Shown here in pieces: positions 48,801 to 61,026 of a stretch of DNA of 64,000 nucleotides. How positions within the stretch are numbered: position 1 is the stretch's first letter; each line of letters starts with the position of its first letter. The notes below the pieces were generated by a model. That model worked only from the letters and a program-made list of their open reading frames with translations, had not been told where the DNA came from and ran no database searches. The position numbers were made by a program, and so were the translations under genes. This DNA is from Massariosphaeria phaeospora (Eukaryota; Ascomycota; Dothideomycetes; Pleosporales): the NCBI GenBank assembly GCA_011032825.1, contig JAADJZ010000008.1, forward strand, positions 558,001-622,000, read 5' to 3'.

Positions 48801-49134
48801 TGATACTGAAGCCTATCTGTGGGCACGCAAGGCGGCCTGCGCGGAACCGCCCCTGCCCAAGGCGTTGTTTGCCATGGGTTACTTCACTGAAGTCGGTATC
48901 GGTTGTCCGAGGAGTCTGGAGGAGGCAAAGAGGTGGTATGGAAGAGCTGCTTGTAAGAACACCCTTTTATAGTGCGCCAGTTTCTGTACTAACTAGCGAC
49001 TAGCATACAAATTCCCGAAAGCTCAAGAACGGCTCGAGGAACTCAAGAGAGGAGGCTCGAAGGTCCAGATGAAGCGTGAGAGGCTCAGTCGAAGCAACCA
49101 GAAGCAGCATGAAGAGAACTGCGTGGTCATGTAG
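45829..49134 (+). CDS. SKT5: Skt5/Chs4-type chitin synthase activator (Sel1 repeats, CAAX end)
   Basis: Predicted 1068 residues. Exons are 45829-46222, 46271-48952 and 49004-49134. Residues 1 to about 690 are disordered and rich in Gln, Pro, Arg and Gly (QQHSNQQQQRQQ start). The C-terminal third, about 700-1030, holds a run of Sel1/TPR-like repeats: AMFYFADCWGQGLLG, AAKAGHPASAYRTAVCCEMG, AVQWYKRAAALGDTPALYKM, AINMLKRAAERADEQNPHALHELG and SIGWYTRAAAQEEHQSELALSG. After exon 3 the protein ends NCVVM, a CAAX farnesylation box as in yeast Skt5. Skt5 recruits and activates the Chs3 class chitin synthase at bud necks and septa. The CAAX box is visible only if the last intron is spliced; the unspliced frame stops at KNTLL. 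Confidence 0.93.
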
Positions 49135-51426
49135 TTCCAATTCTCGTCTGCTTCTGTTTTAGGGTCAGGGATACGAAACCTTTTTCTATTGGGTTGTTCG
49201 CGGTTTGAATTCGAGCTTGCATTGCTGTGCATACGCATACTGTATGACAAGCACGCGTCTGCATTTGGATGGGCTTTGGCATAACTGGTGTTTGGCGTCG
49301 GCGTCGGTCACCACGCGCTCTGCACTCCGTATGTCAGCTGGAAGTAGCAGACGCATTGAGTAACGATGGATTGCGGTATGATCTGTCATGAATGAAAGCG
49401 ATTATGTTTGTAGGGCGGGTCGCCTATGAGCTGTTTGTGAAAAGTGATTGATTAGTTAAAGAGGTATGGGGAGCGGGATTCTCAGGTCTATCGATGGCGG
49501 TGTGGCGCTGCGGAACTTTCGTCATTGCCTACATGGAAGCCGCGACACTCCACACTGCCAACCTCTGGGTAATATACACAACACTGCACCTTGCACACAA
49601 GCCATCGACATGAGGAGATTCCAATACAGAGTCTGCCTCACCACCAACAGCACCACACGCACGCATTCATCACCAGCAGGACCCACCATCTCGGACCTCA
49701 CTGTCCACGCAATCCGCAATTCCTGGCTGTCTAGACAGGCAATTCAATTCGGCCGCAGTCATCGCTAGGCTGAGTCCGCCTTGCCACGAAAAACACCATA
49801 GGTATGTGTCACCCGCCGGCATTACAGTCCCGATATCTTGGACACGAAGAGAAGGAGATCTTGCTAGGCACAACAGGTTGAACATGGGGCGATGTCGGGG
49901 TGAACGTATGGGCTTTGGGTGCATGTCTTCAGATGGCGGCATAGGGTAGGTTGGGTATGTGTGGTGTGTTTCTATGGTGCAAGACTTAACTTGTGGGACT
50001 GGACCCTGCTAAAGCCCTTTCTAGGAATCCATGACCAGTATAACTAGAAGGCAAAGGGAGAAGAGGACGCCTACAGGGATGCTGGCGTCGTCTTCCGAGC
50101 ACACCACCCCTCGGTCGTCCACGCACAAACCAACCGGACATCCCTGGATACTGCGTCGAAAGATGTATAACATGGACTTGTACGTCACGAAGTATATCAC
50201 TGAAGAGGATCAGACTATAGCACAATTATCGCGGTCGTTCTGGGCATCATTGAGTACGACTTGTAGTGGGTTAGTGGACGAGGCGACAGCTTACTGTCGA
50301 GGGCACCAAGAGATTGTATCTGCTATCGCTACGCAGATTGCTCGGTCGTGTAGTGAGGTATGTTACCACTTAACGTTGATGATACGATACTAATACCTAC
50401 ATAAATCGACTCCGGTATGCCTATGCAGCTGACGATAGACGACTCACTATATATCGGGAATAGTCTCTTCAGCGGACCGACTCAGAAAAGATTGTTTGCC
50501 CTGGACAACAAGTTTGGGGCCGTTGCAAATCACGCGCTTGTGCCATACGAAATTACGTTTGTCGTATCTCGTTCGCTTCTCTAATCCCGCGACGTCAGCA
50601 ATGACGATACTACCAACAATATACATAAACGTCAACGAACACAATACCTTGGATATGATGAAGAGGAGACGGTGCTGAGCACAGCCGGTCTAAAATACGG
50701 GTGCTTAGCCAGAAGATCCGAAGTTCGAGGATCCAGGTGCTTGTTGACTTTCAGCAATTTAACGACATACGGAAAATTTGACGGGGCCACCAAACTGACT
50801 GATGTACAATCGATCGATCTGGATATTCGTATATCTTTAGGACCTTGCGCTATATCCCACGGCTTTTGCACAAGTCAATGTAGCCAATAGTTGGTGTGGC
50901 AACACCCAGAGTGCGCACCTAATTGGCAACTCATACTTATCGGCTGGCCTTTGGAGACTCCCCCCAAGCCCCGTATATTTACTCTCAACTTCACCCTATG
51001 TGAAGATGTTCAGCATAACCCCTTCGACCTATGAGAACACATCTACACCTCACTCCGTGCCGCCCGCATGTCGAAATAAGGTAGTAACTCATCTTACGTT
51101 AACGCTTTCTGGTAGTACGTTTCAGGTTGTTCTCCTTACAATGCTTGTTCTTTTGCACAATGTTCTCCGTATCCTGCCTATACTCGAATCTCTTACTACC
51201 TCTCAAGTAAAACAATGTTCACCTTAATCGCTGTGGCCTAACATCGCTCTGCAGGCTGCTCTCTCTGTATAGCGGTGTATCTATACAAAGTTTTCCTACA
51301 CCGTAGGGGAGTTTCTCAGCCCATACTATATATATGTCTTCTTCTAAGGATCTCCTAGGAATATATCCACCTCCGATTCATTTCTCTCATCACCTTCCCG
51401 TTGTCTCACTAGGACTCATTTCTATC
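49135..51426. other. 2.3 kb intergenic, no supported gene
   Basis: 3' flank of the Skt5-type gene and promoter of the second SRR1-like gene. A 120-codon plus frame (50031-50393) is noted and rejected. A TATATATAT stretch at about 51327-51335, about 95 nt before the ATG at 51427, may be the core promoter. Confidence 0.5.
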
Positions 51427-52635
51427 ATGTCAGGCTTCGACGATCCCGACTTCGTTCCCCCACCCCCGGCACAAATCGACGTAGCGGCGTTCCTAACCAG
51501 GCTCGGGAACCGGCCCATCTTCACACGCGCTCTCCTCCAGCACGCAGCCACACAACTCGCCAAAGCGAAGCATGGCGAAGCCGTCGAAATGATCGACTGC
51601 TATGGTGCCAAGCGCCGTTCCGTGGGGCAGCAGCACGACGAGCCCATCCTGCGCTACCACAACTTCACCACGCTCGCTGACCCGGAGCCCTACAATATCC
51701 TCTTGCACGCCGAGGAAGGGTTCCGGGCCCGCGTGCTGAAGGGTTGCTGCGGCTTCGGGCAAACCATGGAATCTCTGGTGCAGCACGCGAAGTTCCCCGT
51801 GTACATGCACTTCAAGCCACGCACTCATCAGTCACTCCCGTACTACGACGTTGGGCGGATGATGGACTACACGAACCTCTGCATGGACGTGTGGGCCCAG
51901 TGTCCCGAGCGCGAAGCCCTCGTCGCGTCGCTGCAGGGCATGCAGCACACAGCGCAGGTCACGAACATCGTGTGTATCGGGCACGGCAAGCTCGACAGCT
52001 CGCCCGAGTCGGTGGTGCAGCATCTGGCCGCGCTGACTATTGCTGAGCACCTCACAGCGCTGTACGAAGACGCTAGCCAGCCGCTCGCATCGCCCATCAC
52101 CATTGTCGCGCAGGATCCCGCGTACTCGGACACCGACAAGACGGTGCTGTCTCTGCTGAAACCGGGCATCGCCGTCGTAGACGACCCAGCCGGCTTCCTC
52201 GCCATCAACGAGGGCAGCCTGGTCATGTCTGCGTACCCATCCGTGCCCGTGAAGCAGATCGTTGCAGACCTTTCAGCTGCCTTTCCAGCCAAGGGCCCCG
52301 CGGCCATGCTATGGGGTTCTTCGGAGCGCGACGACAAATGCGGGGTGGATGTCGTCGGCGTGGAGTTCTGGGAACTGCTGTACTATGCGAATCCCGGGTC
52401 TCCGCGCCTGATGGCCATGCTAGAGGGCTTTGAGAAGCTGGGTCCGGTGAACAAGGGCACTGATTCCGGAGCTGATACCCCCCCTGAAGTTCAACACGAG
52501 GAAGCGACGACAGCGGCGCCGAGCTCCATCTGGACGGCTTTGAGCACTTTCTTCGCCTTCTTCCGACGCGGGATTCGCGCTGCGGCTGCGCTTGGGCAGG
52601 GCCACGAGCCTGAGACTGGGACGGAGTGGATGTAA
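51427..52635 (+). CDS. SRR1-like domain protein (second copy)
   Basis: Intronless, 402 residues from Met 51427; the frame is open to a Met at 51334, but that extension is poorly gene-like and overlaps the TATA-like stretch. The SRR1-like domain spans about 175-330: TNIVCIGHGKLDSS, VVQHLAALTIAEHLTALYED, ITIVAQDPAYSDTDKTVLSLL (QDP block), IAVVDDPAGFLAINEGSLV, VPVKQIVADL and AAMLWGSS. An N-terminal segment at about 15-120 recurs in fungal SRR1 proteins (RYHNFTTLADPEPYNILLHA). The C-terminus has a short hydrophobic/basic end (FFAFFRRGIRAA). The molecular role is unknown. It is clearer than the first copy at 16022-16927. Confidence 0.8.
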   Translation: MSGFDDPDFVPPPPAQIDVAAFLTRLGNRPIFTRALLQHAATQLAKAKHGEAVEMIDCYGAKRRSVGQQHDEPILRYHNFTTLADPEPYNILLHAEEGFRARVLKGCCGFGQTMESLVQHAKFPVYMHFKPRTHQSLPYYDVGRMMDYTNLCMDVWAQCPEREALVASLQGMQHTAQVTNIVCIGHGKLDSSPESVVQHLAALTIAEHLTALYEDASQPLASPITIVAQDPAYSDTDKTVLSLLKPGIAVVDDPAGFLAINEGSLVMSAYPSVPVKQIVADLSAAFPAKGPAAMLWGSSERDDKCGVDVVGVEFWELLYYANPGSPRLMAMLEGFEKLGPVNKGTDSGADTPPEVQHEEATTAAPSSIWTALSTFFAFFRRGIRAAAALGQGHEPETGTEWM

Positions 52636-53400
52636 AGCATGGAGCTCTGGGCGCGCAAAGTGTAGTTCATAGTCGGTCTTGCTAGTACATAAATAAAAAG
52701 GTGGTGGGCTATCGGTACTACGGCGTGTTACGCCAAGTCAAATAATACCATAGAAGAGAATACAGCAGTATTCCCTACATACAATTCAATCCAATCCATT
52801 CAGAATGATAAACCACATTTTCTCACATTTCCGCTGACCCACCTAAGCGCTGTTCTGTTTCCAATCGACTAGTTTACCCCTGATCTTTGCCAATATACGT
52901 ACCTACCCCAAAGACACAGGCAAACCACATTAACGCCACCTTTTTTGATCAAACTCGACAGAAGTAACCGACAACGATACAAAGCAGTCACTGTTCATTC
53001 ACTTATCATTAGCAATAAAAAAAGAATTCATCACATTTGCACACACGAGCCCTCGCACTGGCATCACACATTTGCCAATTTATCCTACGGACCCAGAATA
53101 AAGCTAATCATGCATGATACACCTTTTAACACCGCCGATATGCTATTATTCCCACCGACGATCGCACTCCGTTGTTAAAAAAAAGCAGGGTCCCGTACTA
53201 ACTAACGCCAGTCCAAAATGTATCTTCCCCATCGATTTAAAAGGGACAGAATTCTCCGAACGATCCGGAATCCCGACTTTGGATGGCGGCAGGGAGCTTT
53301 TCTTCTTGGTTCGTAATCACAGACAGGAGATTTGAGAGAAGGAGTGATGGAAACTTGGGACGGGGGTATGGATGCGGATAGCGTGCAGGGAGCCTCTGGT
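52636..53400. other. Convergent intergenic region, nothing recognised
   Basis: 765 bp between converging genes, AT-rich (many A/T runs at 52790-53180), consistent with 3' flanks. No coding pattern. Confidence 0.5.
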
Positions 53401-56400
53401 TCAAGGATCCTGGTCGGTCTCAGGGTCCTTGTCGGGCTCAGGGTCCTTGTCGGTCTCAGGGTCGGGTACGAAGAGCGGCCTGTTGTTACCAAGCACCGAA
53501 TCCTCGCGCATTCTCTGGTCCAGCTTCCCCAATAGGTATGCTGAAGTGGTTGGTGATCTAGACGGAATCACCACACCCTTCTGGGGCTTGTCGCCACCCG
53601 TTTGTTTTGTCGAGTCGTACACAGTGAACTTCTCCTTTGTGGTGACATAGTCGTGGATCCGCTGAAATAGATTGCCCTCAGGTGCCTGTCATGAAATCAG
53701 TCCTTGTGTCACCAGATGATAGAGATACATCTAGGCTGTGCAAGGATTGATGGCAGGTGGGGGATGTTAACAAACCTGCTTTCCGGTAGTGCTAACTCCC
53801 CTGGACCTGTTTGAAGCCTCCTTGGCAGCGAGATCATCACGAGACTGGTAGTAGGAGTTGAAAGTAGTCCCCTTTGATGTCGGACTCTTGATAGAGTCCA
53901 CCTGGTTGAGTTGCTCGCTAAATGGCTCCCCATCCGCTTGCGGGGTCTTGGAGTCCTCTCCGTCTGTAGCTGATGTTTTGCCTTTCTTCTTCTTGTTCCT
54001 GTTTTTCTTCTTTGCTGCCTCTGGCTGAGCTGGGACTGGATGACCCGTGACAGGGGTCTGCAAAGGGGTGAAAAACTCGCCAGCGGTAGGACTAGGAGAC
54101 CCGAGTGGGGGGCTAGGACTGCGTAGTGTCGAAGAACTGGCTACCGATGTGCCCCGTTGAACATTCCCAGCATTCAAAGTCTCTGCAAAGGAGTTAGCAC
54201 TCAAAATTACGTCTAGGTCGATTAACCCACCCTGAGCATTGGCAGACCCATGGTCGACAGGGCTCGTCTTTCCTGTCGAGCCTTTACTAGCCGGTGGTGT
54301 TGGCTTCAAAAGAGTCAAGTTAGGAACAGCAACCTTGCCTCGAGCTGAGGTCTTCTTTTGTGTTGATCCCTTCTTCTCGTCTGTCTTCAAAGCTGCTGGT
54401 GTAGGGGTATTGGTGCTAAGCTCGGGCGTTCCGGCTGTCGAAGCGACATCAGAGGACGGTACAGGCTCTGTTGACAGTAGCTTTGAAAATTCCTGCTTGT
54501 TCGTCTCAGAATGGCCGCTATGAACATCCAGCTCTTGAGTCTTCACACCGGGCGAACTGGGGGCATTAGAGATAACATCTCCCTTCTCCACAGACTCACC
54601 CAGAGTAGTAGCATCCGCAGCATTTCCGAGTCCCAGAGAAGCCTTGTTCCCGACTTTGTCGGTGGCCGGGGCTCTATCAACCATGGACACTGAACCCGTT
54701 GGAGCTGGGCCTTTGTGCTGAGATGAATCTAGTTTTGAATTCGAAATTGGATCTTCAGTGAGCGTTGGGGACGGCGCAGGTACCACCACCTTTGTTTTCT
54801 CCTTCTCCTTCTTCTTTTCTTTCTTCTTCGCTTGTCTCTCTTTCTTGCTCAAGGTCTTTGCCTTCGCAAAGGGGTGGAGCGATTCTGTTTGTTTCAAGCC
54901 TGGCTTCTTTCCTGTTTCAGTTGATGCATCGGCCGAGACAGTAGCCGCACCGGCTGGTTTCTCTTCCTGTGGGGTAGTCGTCATTGTCTCTGTCGGTTTA
55001 GACCCTGGGACCGGCTCTGTGACCTGCGTCTGAACGACCTCCTCAGATGTGGCATGAACAACTTCGGGAACGGCGTCTGTCTTCGCAATGATAGGTTGCT
55101 CAGATTGTGTCACCGTCTCTCCTTGCGACTCTTGTGCCGAAACAAAGCTCGTGTCATTCTTGTTATCGTCGTCGGATGCAGCTTCTTCGGGCACTGGAGG
55201 AAGAGGCTGCTTGTCCGTATTTTCCTTGATGTTGTGGACCAGTTCTTCAGAAGATGGGTCGGGAACCCGAGTTGACACATCGACAGCCGTTCCTTTTCCA
55301 TTTTCAAGAGGCCGTGCGACCTCGGGTTCTGATGGAGTAGAGGACAATTGAGGTTTCGAAGCATCAGCCGTTGTAGCTTGCTCAGGTTGAACGACCTTTT
55401 CCTGAGACAATACTGGCTGAAGGGCATGTGCGTCTTTTGTATCATGCGCTATCGCTTCGGGCTCAGTTTGGAGTGAAGTCTCTGTTTCGTCGATGACTTG
55501 TTCACTCTGGCGGTCTTCGCCCTTGGGCACTGGCTCGTCACTCAGTTTTTTGTCGGTATGTGCCTCTTCCCCAATAGGCTCGATTGTGTTGTGTTCTCCC
55601 TCCGCAGGCTTAGACGTGCTAGACTTTTCCTCGACAATCTCAGCAGCGCCGGCTCCCGAGTCAATAGGGATTGTGCCCTTCTCTGCCTTTTTCTTCACAG
55701 GTGAAAGTTTCATTACGATCTTCTGCGCGCCAGTCGCTAAATCGCTAGTTGTGTCTATGGTTTGTGCCGTAGTCACATCTTCCGAGACAACGGATGAAGT
55801 CACATCTTCCGAGACTACGGGTGTAGTCACATTTTCCGAGATTACGGGTGGAGCCACATCTTCCAAGACTGCCGGTGAAGTCAGAATCGAGGCGACGGGC
55901 GATGTCACGATCGAGGTTACGGTCGATATTGCGATTTTGGTAGGAGATTTCTGCTTCTTTCTACGCGCGGCCGGGCTCTCCTTTGGTGGTAAAGTATCCT
56001 CATTCTGCGGTTGAGATGAAGGAACCAGGCTGCTTCTAGCATCCTGGGGAGAATACTTTACTGACTTTCGCACGGCTGCAGTATCAGCAGTCCGATCTTG
56101 GTCCTGTTGCATCGGCAATACTCCGCTGTCGTATGCACCAGCCACACGAGTGGCCCGTGGTTGGGTTTTGTAGTAAGGCGAAACTGGGCCGTCTTGACCT
56201 GGTTTTAGCTGTGAGAAGTACATTTTTGGGACCTTTATTGATACTGGATGACCGCCCAGTCGTGGTTCTTCGATCTGAAGGGCGGTTCGAGCATCTTGAG
56301 ACGAAGCGAAGCTAGAGTGGTGTCAGTCTGGCTATTCATGTGTGTCTATTGACTCAGGATGTCACTCACTTAACAAAAGCGTAGTTCTCAGTGATCGTCA

Positions 56401-58401
56401 CCTTGATGGCCTCCACACCGGCTTCCCGTGCAAACATCCCCCGGACCTCTTCTATAGAGACCCCAAGAGGTACTTCGCCAATCCATAGATGGGTGATATA
56501 GTCATTGCCCGGGGCCATCCACTTCTCATTGCATCCTCGCACTTCGTCGTTGACGATAGTATTATCGACCGCACCGTAGCTGACCTTCTTTTTCGGCTGC
56601 TCTGTATGACGGTTGCCATTGTGTGTAGCGATATGATCTCCTCTGTCGACATTGGTCTGGTTGTGGCTGGGGCGGCTATTGGCGCCGACCGAAAATTTGC
56701 GACCGCGCCCGGCCCCGTTCGAGATACTATTGCGGCCATTTCTTTTGCCCATATAGGTGGTAGGTACATTCGCAAAATCAGGGTTTTCAGCACCATAAGG
56801 GTTGTACAGCGCAGTTGGTCGGTTGGGCTGGTTCCCACGCCGGAGCTGCTCAGGGCGATGTGATGGCCCACCGTATTGTCCCGTATACTGCATGTTGTTG
56901 GTCATATCCCCGATATACGTTCCACGCACATTGGGTGGACCTTGGAAATAAGTCTGGTGATCGGGATCCATAGATGGCTGGCCGTACATATCTAGCGGCT
57001 GCATCATCCCCTGGCCCATCATGGGCGGAAAAGGCATAAGATTGCCCGCAGCTTGCGGAGCCATCATGGAGGGGCCTGGTGGAAACGGTGGCACTCCAGT
57101 AGACGGATGCAACATCGGCGGAGCCATGCCTGGGTGTGGAGCCAAGCTCGGGGGTGGAGGATAACGCGGGGAGTGGGCCGCTGGAATAGGCCCAGAAAAT
57201 TGCCTTGGTTGATGAGCAGGCTGCATGGGATGGTTCTCATGCCAAGAAAAAGGCGAAGGTTGGTTGTGAGAGCTTGAGCTCGTTGAACGTGCTGATCTGC
57301 CCCGGTAGTTCCTCAGCATTGGCGGGTTCATTTGAGGTGACGCTGTCAATGGCCCCAATCCTGGCGCTGCATAGCCGCCATATTGGGGTTGATAGCCACG
57401 AGGCGCCTGCGCTGGACCATAGTTCGAGCTCTGCGGCGAAAGGCGACCAGGGGCTAAATACCCAGTAGGGCCTTGTTGAACATACCCTCGAGGCAAACCA
57501 GTTGGTAAGACAGCGGACGCTGGATCCTGAGTAGGTAGCGAAGCTTCTATCAAACAAGTCAGTCTATGCGTCCGAGATTTGGATGGAATATCTTACGGGG
57601 CCTAGTGCTGGAAGTAGTCGCAAGCGTGGCCTGCTCATTGTCTACTACAGCATTTGGGTTGGGCTCTGTTGCTAGCAAACGCTCGCGATCCGTCATACCC
57701 ACATCTGAGACGGGGACAGCCGCCGCTGTCGTTTGTTGCTGCTGACTGACTTCAAGCAGAACAGTGCGACAACGGTGAGCGACATGCCACAGAAAGACCC
57801 GAGGCCATTCTTTCAGGGTATCTTCGTCGAATACGTTATTGGCAATGGCCATTGGGTCGTTCCTGTCGTAAATCGTTGTCATGTCGCCTGCGAGCAGCGC
57901 GACACGGTCACGGTGCTTCTCTGACCACTCGAGGGCGAAGTTGTCCACGCGGACCTCGTTATCTTTCATGATGAACCTCAGTACCTCTTCAAGGTAGCCC
58001 GGCGAGTCGAGGTGGATGTCATGCCTGTCCCATAGATCGTGGATCGTGAATCTGCCCGACGGAACGATGCCCGGCGCAAAGATGCAATGATACTGGCGGC
58101 CATACTTGTTGCGATACTTGCTGGCTGTTAAGGCAACGCCATCGACTATGTTGCCGCGAACCAGGACTGGGGAGTACGGCGGCCCTGGCGGATCTCGCTT
58201 TGCTCTACGACCGAGATCAGTCGAGAAGATGGCGGGAGCAGCCGGAGATGGCGTTGGCTCAAAATTCTCGAGCTCTTTGTCGGTCGTAGAGCGCTGCGTC
58301 GCCACAATCGTCTTCTCTGAATCGGCAGGAGAGAGCGGAGTGTGCGTGTCCATGGCAGGAGAAGCGACCTCGGGGGCCGCAGACGGGTGCGCCTCAGCCA
58401 T
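53401..58401 (-). CDS. Large RRM protein, 1600 residues
   Basis: Exons are 58401-57597, 57546-56370, 56311-53776 and 53685-53401, with introns of 50, 58 and 90 nt; all phases agree. Residues 125-250 form a conserved-looking region (YRNKYGRQYHCIFAPGIVPSG, FTIHDLWDRHDIHLD) of unknown function. From 270 to 560 it is Pro/Gln/Met-rich and disordered. A single RRM at about 620-695 shows RNP2 THLWIGEVPLG and RNP1-like ENYAFVNFASS, the latter created by splicing across intron 2. The 880-residue remainder is Ser/Thr/Glu-rich, with Lys-rich blocks (KKERQAKKKEKKKEKEK) and two internal tandem repeats. It probably binds RNA in the cytoplasm or nucleus. I do not recognise an ortholog in yeast. The start MAEAHPS lies after a GC-rich leader; the frame is open upstream. 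Confidence 0.85.
53410..53463 (-). repeat. 18-bp coding tandem repeat (three units)
   Basis: Three near-perfect 18-bp units encode DPETDK, DPEPDK and DPETDQ at the very C-terminus of the RRM protein. Such repeats change length easily by slippage. Confidence 0.9.
55772..55879 (-). repeat. 27-bp coding minisatellite (four units)
   Basis: Four units of 27 bp encode nine-residue copies resembling SEDVTSSVV within the disordered part of the RRM protein. The flanking 60 bp on the plus-strand right side look like further decayed copies. Confidence 0.85.
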
Positions 58402-59284
58402 ATCGACCGCAACGAGAGGGATTGGATGTTGTCGCGGGCAGCGATCTGAGCGCAAGTAGAGGAGGGCGGCCCGGAGAACAGAGAAAGCGAGACTGCCGCC
58501 GCAACGCCCGAAAGAAGCTGCAGTGGTGGGGGGGTGGTGGAGAGGGGGAAGGTAGGAAGGTGGGCAGGTGGAACGAGGAAGGAGCAGAGAAGCAGGTCGA
58601 AAGAAAGACCGAGAGCGCGGTTGCCCGGGTCTGGCGCCGAAGGGCTGGCACTTGCCTTGGCAACGCAGCGGCGGAGGACAGGAGCGACGGTGAAGGCAGA
58701 AGAGGTCTGCGGTCGACTTTATCACTTGCGTGTGCGCAGCTCGCGAGGCCTGACGCCGCTTCTTTCACCGGACCCACGGCCCTCGCACGCAGCCGCCCAC
58801 CGCATGGTTACTAACTTTGAGATATCCATGGATTGATGAAATGACATTGGCGAATGAGAGGACAGGAGTCACCGCCTGGGTCTACGTTCACCGGCGCGGC
58901 CCGGTGCCAACTGCATCTTATCTTCTCGCTCTTGCAAACGGACAGCTGCGCTTCTTTTTTAGCTAGCACTACTTGGGGTTCTGTTTCAGACACGTTGTTC
59001 TGGCTCTTAACTGTGCAGCCACCCGTCGGCTAGTTGCAGATCTGCACGTTCCCAGCTCCAGTATCATGGTACTGGTTTAGACGTGATTCTCTGTGAGACG
59101 CTGGAAGGCTAACTCAGCCTATGCCACCCGTGGACGCCCCACAGAATCTGCTAGACTCCACCACCAATGATAACCATGTCATCAAACTACACCGGAGAGC
59201 CGCAATTACCCTAGGCCGAGGAAGAGGAGATGTATTCTTCGATGATATACACACAAATACACGGTCCTGCCAGCTCACGCCCGA
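58402..59284. other. Promoter and leader of the RRM gene; 3' flank of FMP46
   Basis: 58402-58800 is GC- and purine-rich on the plus strand, i.e. pyrimidine-rich on the coding strand, as in fungal leaders. Open frames on both strands here (76-130 codons) lack conserved features. Confidence 0.5.
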
Positions 59285-59878
59285 TTAGTCTTCTTTGGGC
59301 TTGGAGCGCAACAATGCAAGGATCTCCGACTCGTTCTCCCCGACAACTGTACACGTTAGTAAGAGCACCTCGATCAGAGAGGCCGGCCGTACCTGCTTTG
59401 CCTTGATTCCAATCGACAATCTATGACTGTCAGTATATGAATGTGCGCCATCGACAAGAGGGAGGTGCACTGACCACTGGCCGCTGGAAAGCATCGCCGT
59501 TCTCGGTGAGCCGCCGCAGTGCGTCCGAATTGTCCCTCGCGCCTTGGATGACTGTTGAGGCAGAACCTCCTCCGAGATAATCCAGAATGTTCTTGAGCTG
59601 GTCGCCTGTAGGTGGAGCTTCCGTCACGTCCAGCTCGAATTCGGTCCTCTCCTGTTTGTTCAGCGCATTGTGGGAGCTGGCTTGGTCTTCAGTCGCATGC
59701 GCTGCAGATTGCGCGTTCGCTTGCTTGAGGATGTTGAGCACACGGGTCGATTCCGAGTTGGAAGGCTTGTGGAAGAGGGTAACGACGTTCTTCGCGCCGT
59801 GCTGTCGTAATCGTTAGTCCATGAGCAATTGCGGTTCAATGGGATAACACATGCCTCTCCGAAAATCCTCTTGAACAT
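59285..59878 (-). CDS. FMP46: Fmp46-like mitochondrial thioredoxin-fold protein (DUF1687)
   Basis: Predicted 146 residues. Exons are 59878-59855, 59801-59475, 59420-59393 and 59346-59285; the first intron (53 nt) has a GC donor (GCATGT) with CTAAC branch and ACAG acceptor. The sequence MFKRIFGE, NVVTLFHKPSNSESTRVLNILKQ, EFELDVTEAPPTGDQLKNIL, GDAFQRPVIVDWNQGKAVVG and ESEILALL matches fungal Fmp46/DUF1687, a putative redox protein found in mitochondria by proteomics. The usual thioredoxin CXXC is absent, as in the family. Exon 3 is only 28 nt. The product is supported by the continuous family pattern across all four exons. Confidence 0.9.
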
Positions 59879-60598
59879 GGTTATGTTTTGTTGTTCAACT
59901 GAGTCTTCGTGGTGTTCACACTAATAGTTCAGATGAGCATGTGTAAACGGCAGCTTGAGGTGAGGTTGAGCATGACGTCGATCGGTGCGCGTCTTGGCTG
60001 CCTACCTAGGTAAGCGCCAATCACAGCCGCAGGTCCTGCACTACTACCACAAAGGTACGCATTTTAGACAGCGTAGTTGAATGGTAGTAAATTCGTTGGC
60101 GATAGTATAGGTGCGTATGTGGAGGTTTCGTGCAATAAAGCATCTATCATAACATGAATAAGGCAGCCTGCAGTTTACGATGAATGGGAGTACAGCAAGA
60201 GCTATGAGAGTAAGATTACAACGCGTGGACAGCGAGGACTCTAGGCCGAGCATGTGCGAAGTTCACACACTTGCGAGGGTACTTGCAGTTGCTTGTGAAG
60301 GCGCACAACGAAGTGTACGAACATTCAAGGACACACGATGAAGTTGAACCACAAGCAGCTAGTTTTCGTAGTAGTCGTGTAAAAGCCGAATGTACATCGT
60401 ACGCCATGAATATGCCCTATCCTCCCAAAGCGCGGAAGATGTTCTCGAGCGAGCATGCAAGAACCACGTCCATCTCGCAGCGACACTCCCGGTCCCTCTG
60501 ATCCAGAGTCATAGCCACTTCGAAGAAACCGAAACCCATGACAGAAATTTCCAGCGTATTGTGTTCGCCCCTGCTCCTTGCTGTTGACCGTGGTCCGC
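59879..60598. other. Intergenic, nothing recognised
   Basis: 720 bp between the FMP46 start and the ribosomal S30 stop. Frames of 63-76 codons are unsupported. Confidence 0.5.
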
Positions 60599-61026
60599 TT
60601 ACGAGGTCGGGTTGGGGTTCATCTACAGCGGATCAGTATCGTTGTGGTTCAAAGGAATCAAATGTAGCCTTACCTTCCTCTTTCCGCCGGTCATGGTGAC
60701 GTTGACGAATCGGCGGGTGTAAGTTATCCTCTGCGGCCTGTTAGACGGGGAAAAGACGGGCATGTGCGATCGGGGCTTTCGTACCTTCTTGGCGCGGCCC
60801 TTGGGGGTCTTCTTCTTCTCCTGGGGCTCAACCTCTGTAACGCATGTAGTCAGTATCGAGTTCTTCTAAATTGTACAAGAAGGTTGCCGGCGGGCTTGAG
60901 GGCGTGCCCGCATGGATCACCCCATTCTCATCCATCCGCTTCCGCTCTCTAGATTTCGGTATACGTACTTGGTGTCTGCGACTTGACCTTTCCGGCACGA
61001 GCGAGGGATCCGTGGACCTTACCCAT
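60599..61026 (-). CDS. RPS30: 40S ribosomal protein eS30
   Basis: Predicted 62 residues, against 63 in yeast. Exons are 61026-60969, 60834-60785, 60730-60674 and 60622-60599; introns are 134, 54 and 51 nt. The sequence MGKVHGSLARAGKVKSQTPK, VEPQEKKKTPKGRAKK, RITYTRRFVNVTMTGGKRK and MNPNPTS is diagnostic. No ubiquitin-like (FUBI) leader is fused, as is normal for fungi. It is a small-subunit protein near the decoding centre. The last exon encodes seven residues and stop. The exon pieces are too short to appear as long open frames. Confidence 0.98.

Noticed and set aside
50031..50393. 120-codon plus-strand frame
   Set aside because: Has a Met and helical-looking segments but no recognisable motif, splice context or neighbours; could be chance. 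Left out of the gene list.
51334..51426. 31-codon N-terminal extension of the second SRR1-like gene
   Set aside because: Lies within 10 bp of a TATA-like stretch and is not gene-like; MSGFDDPDF is the better start.
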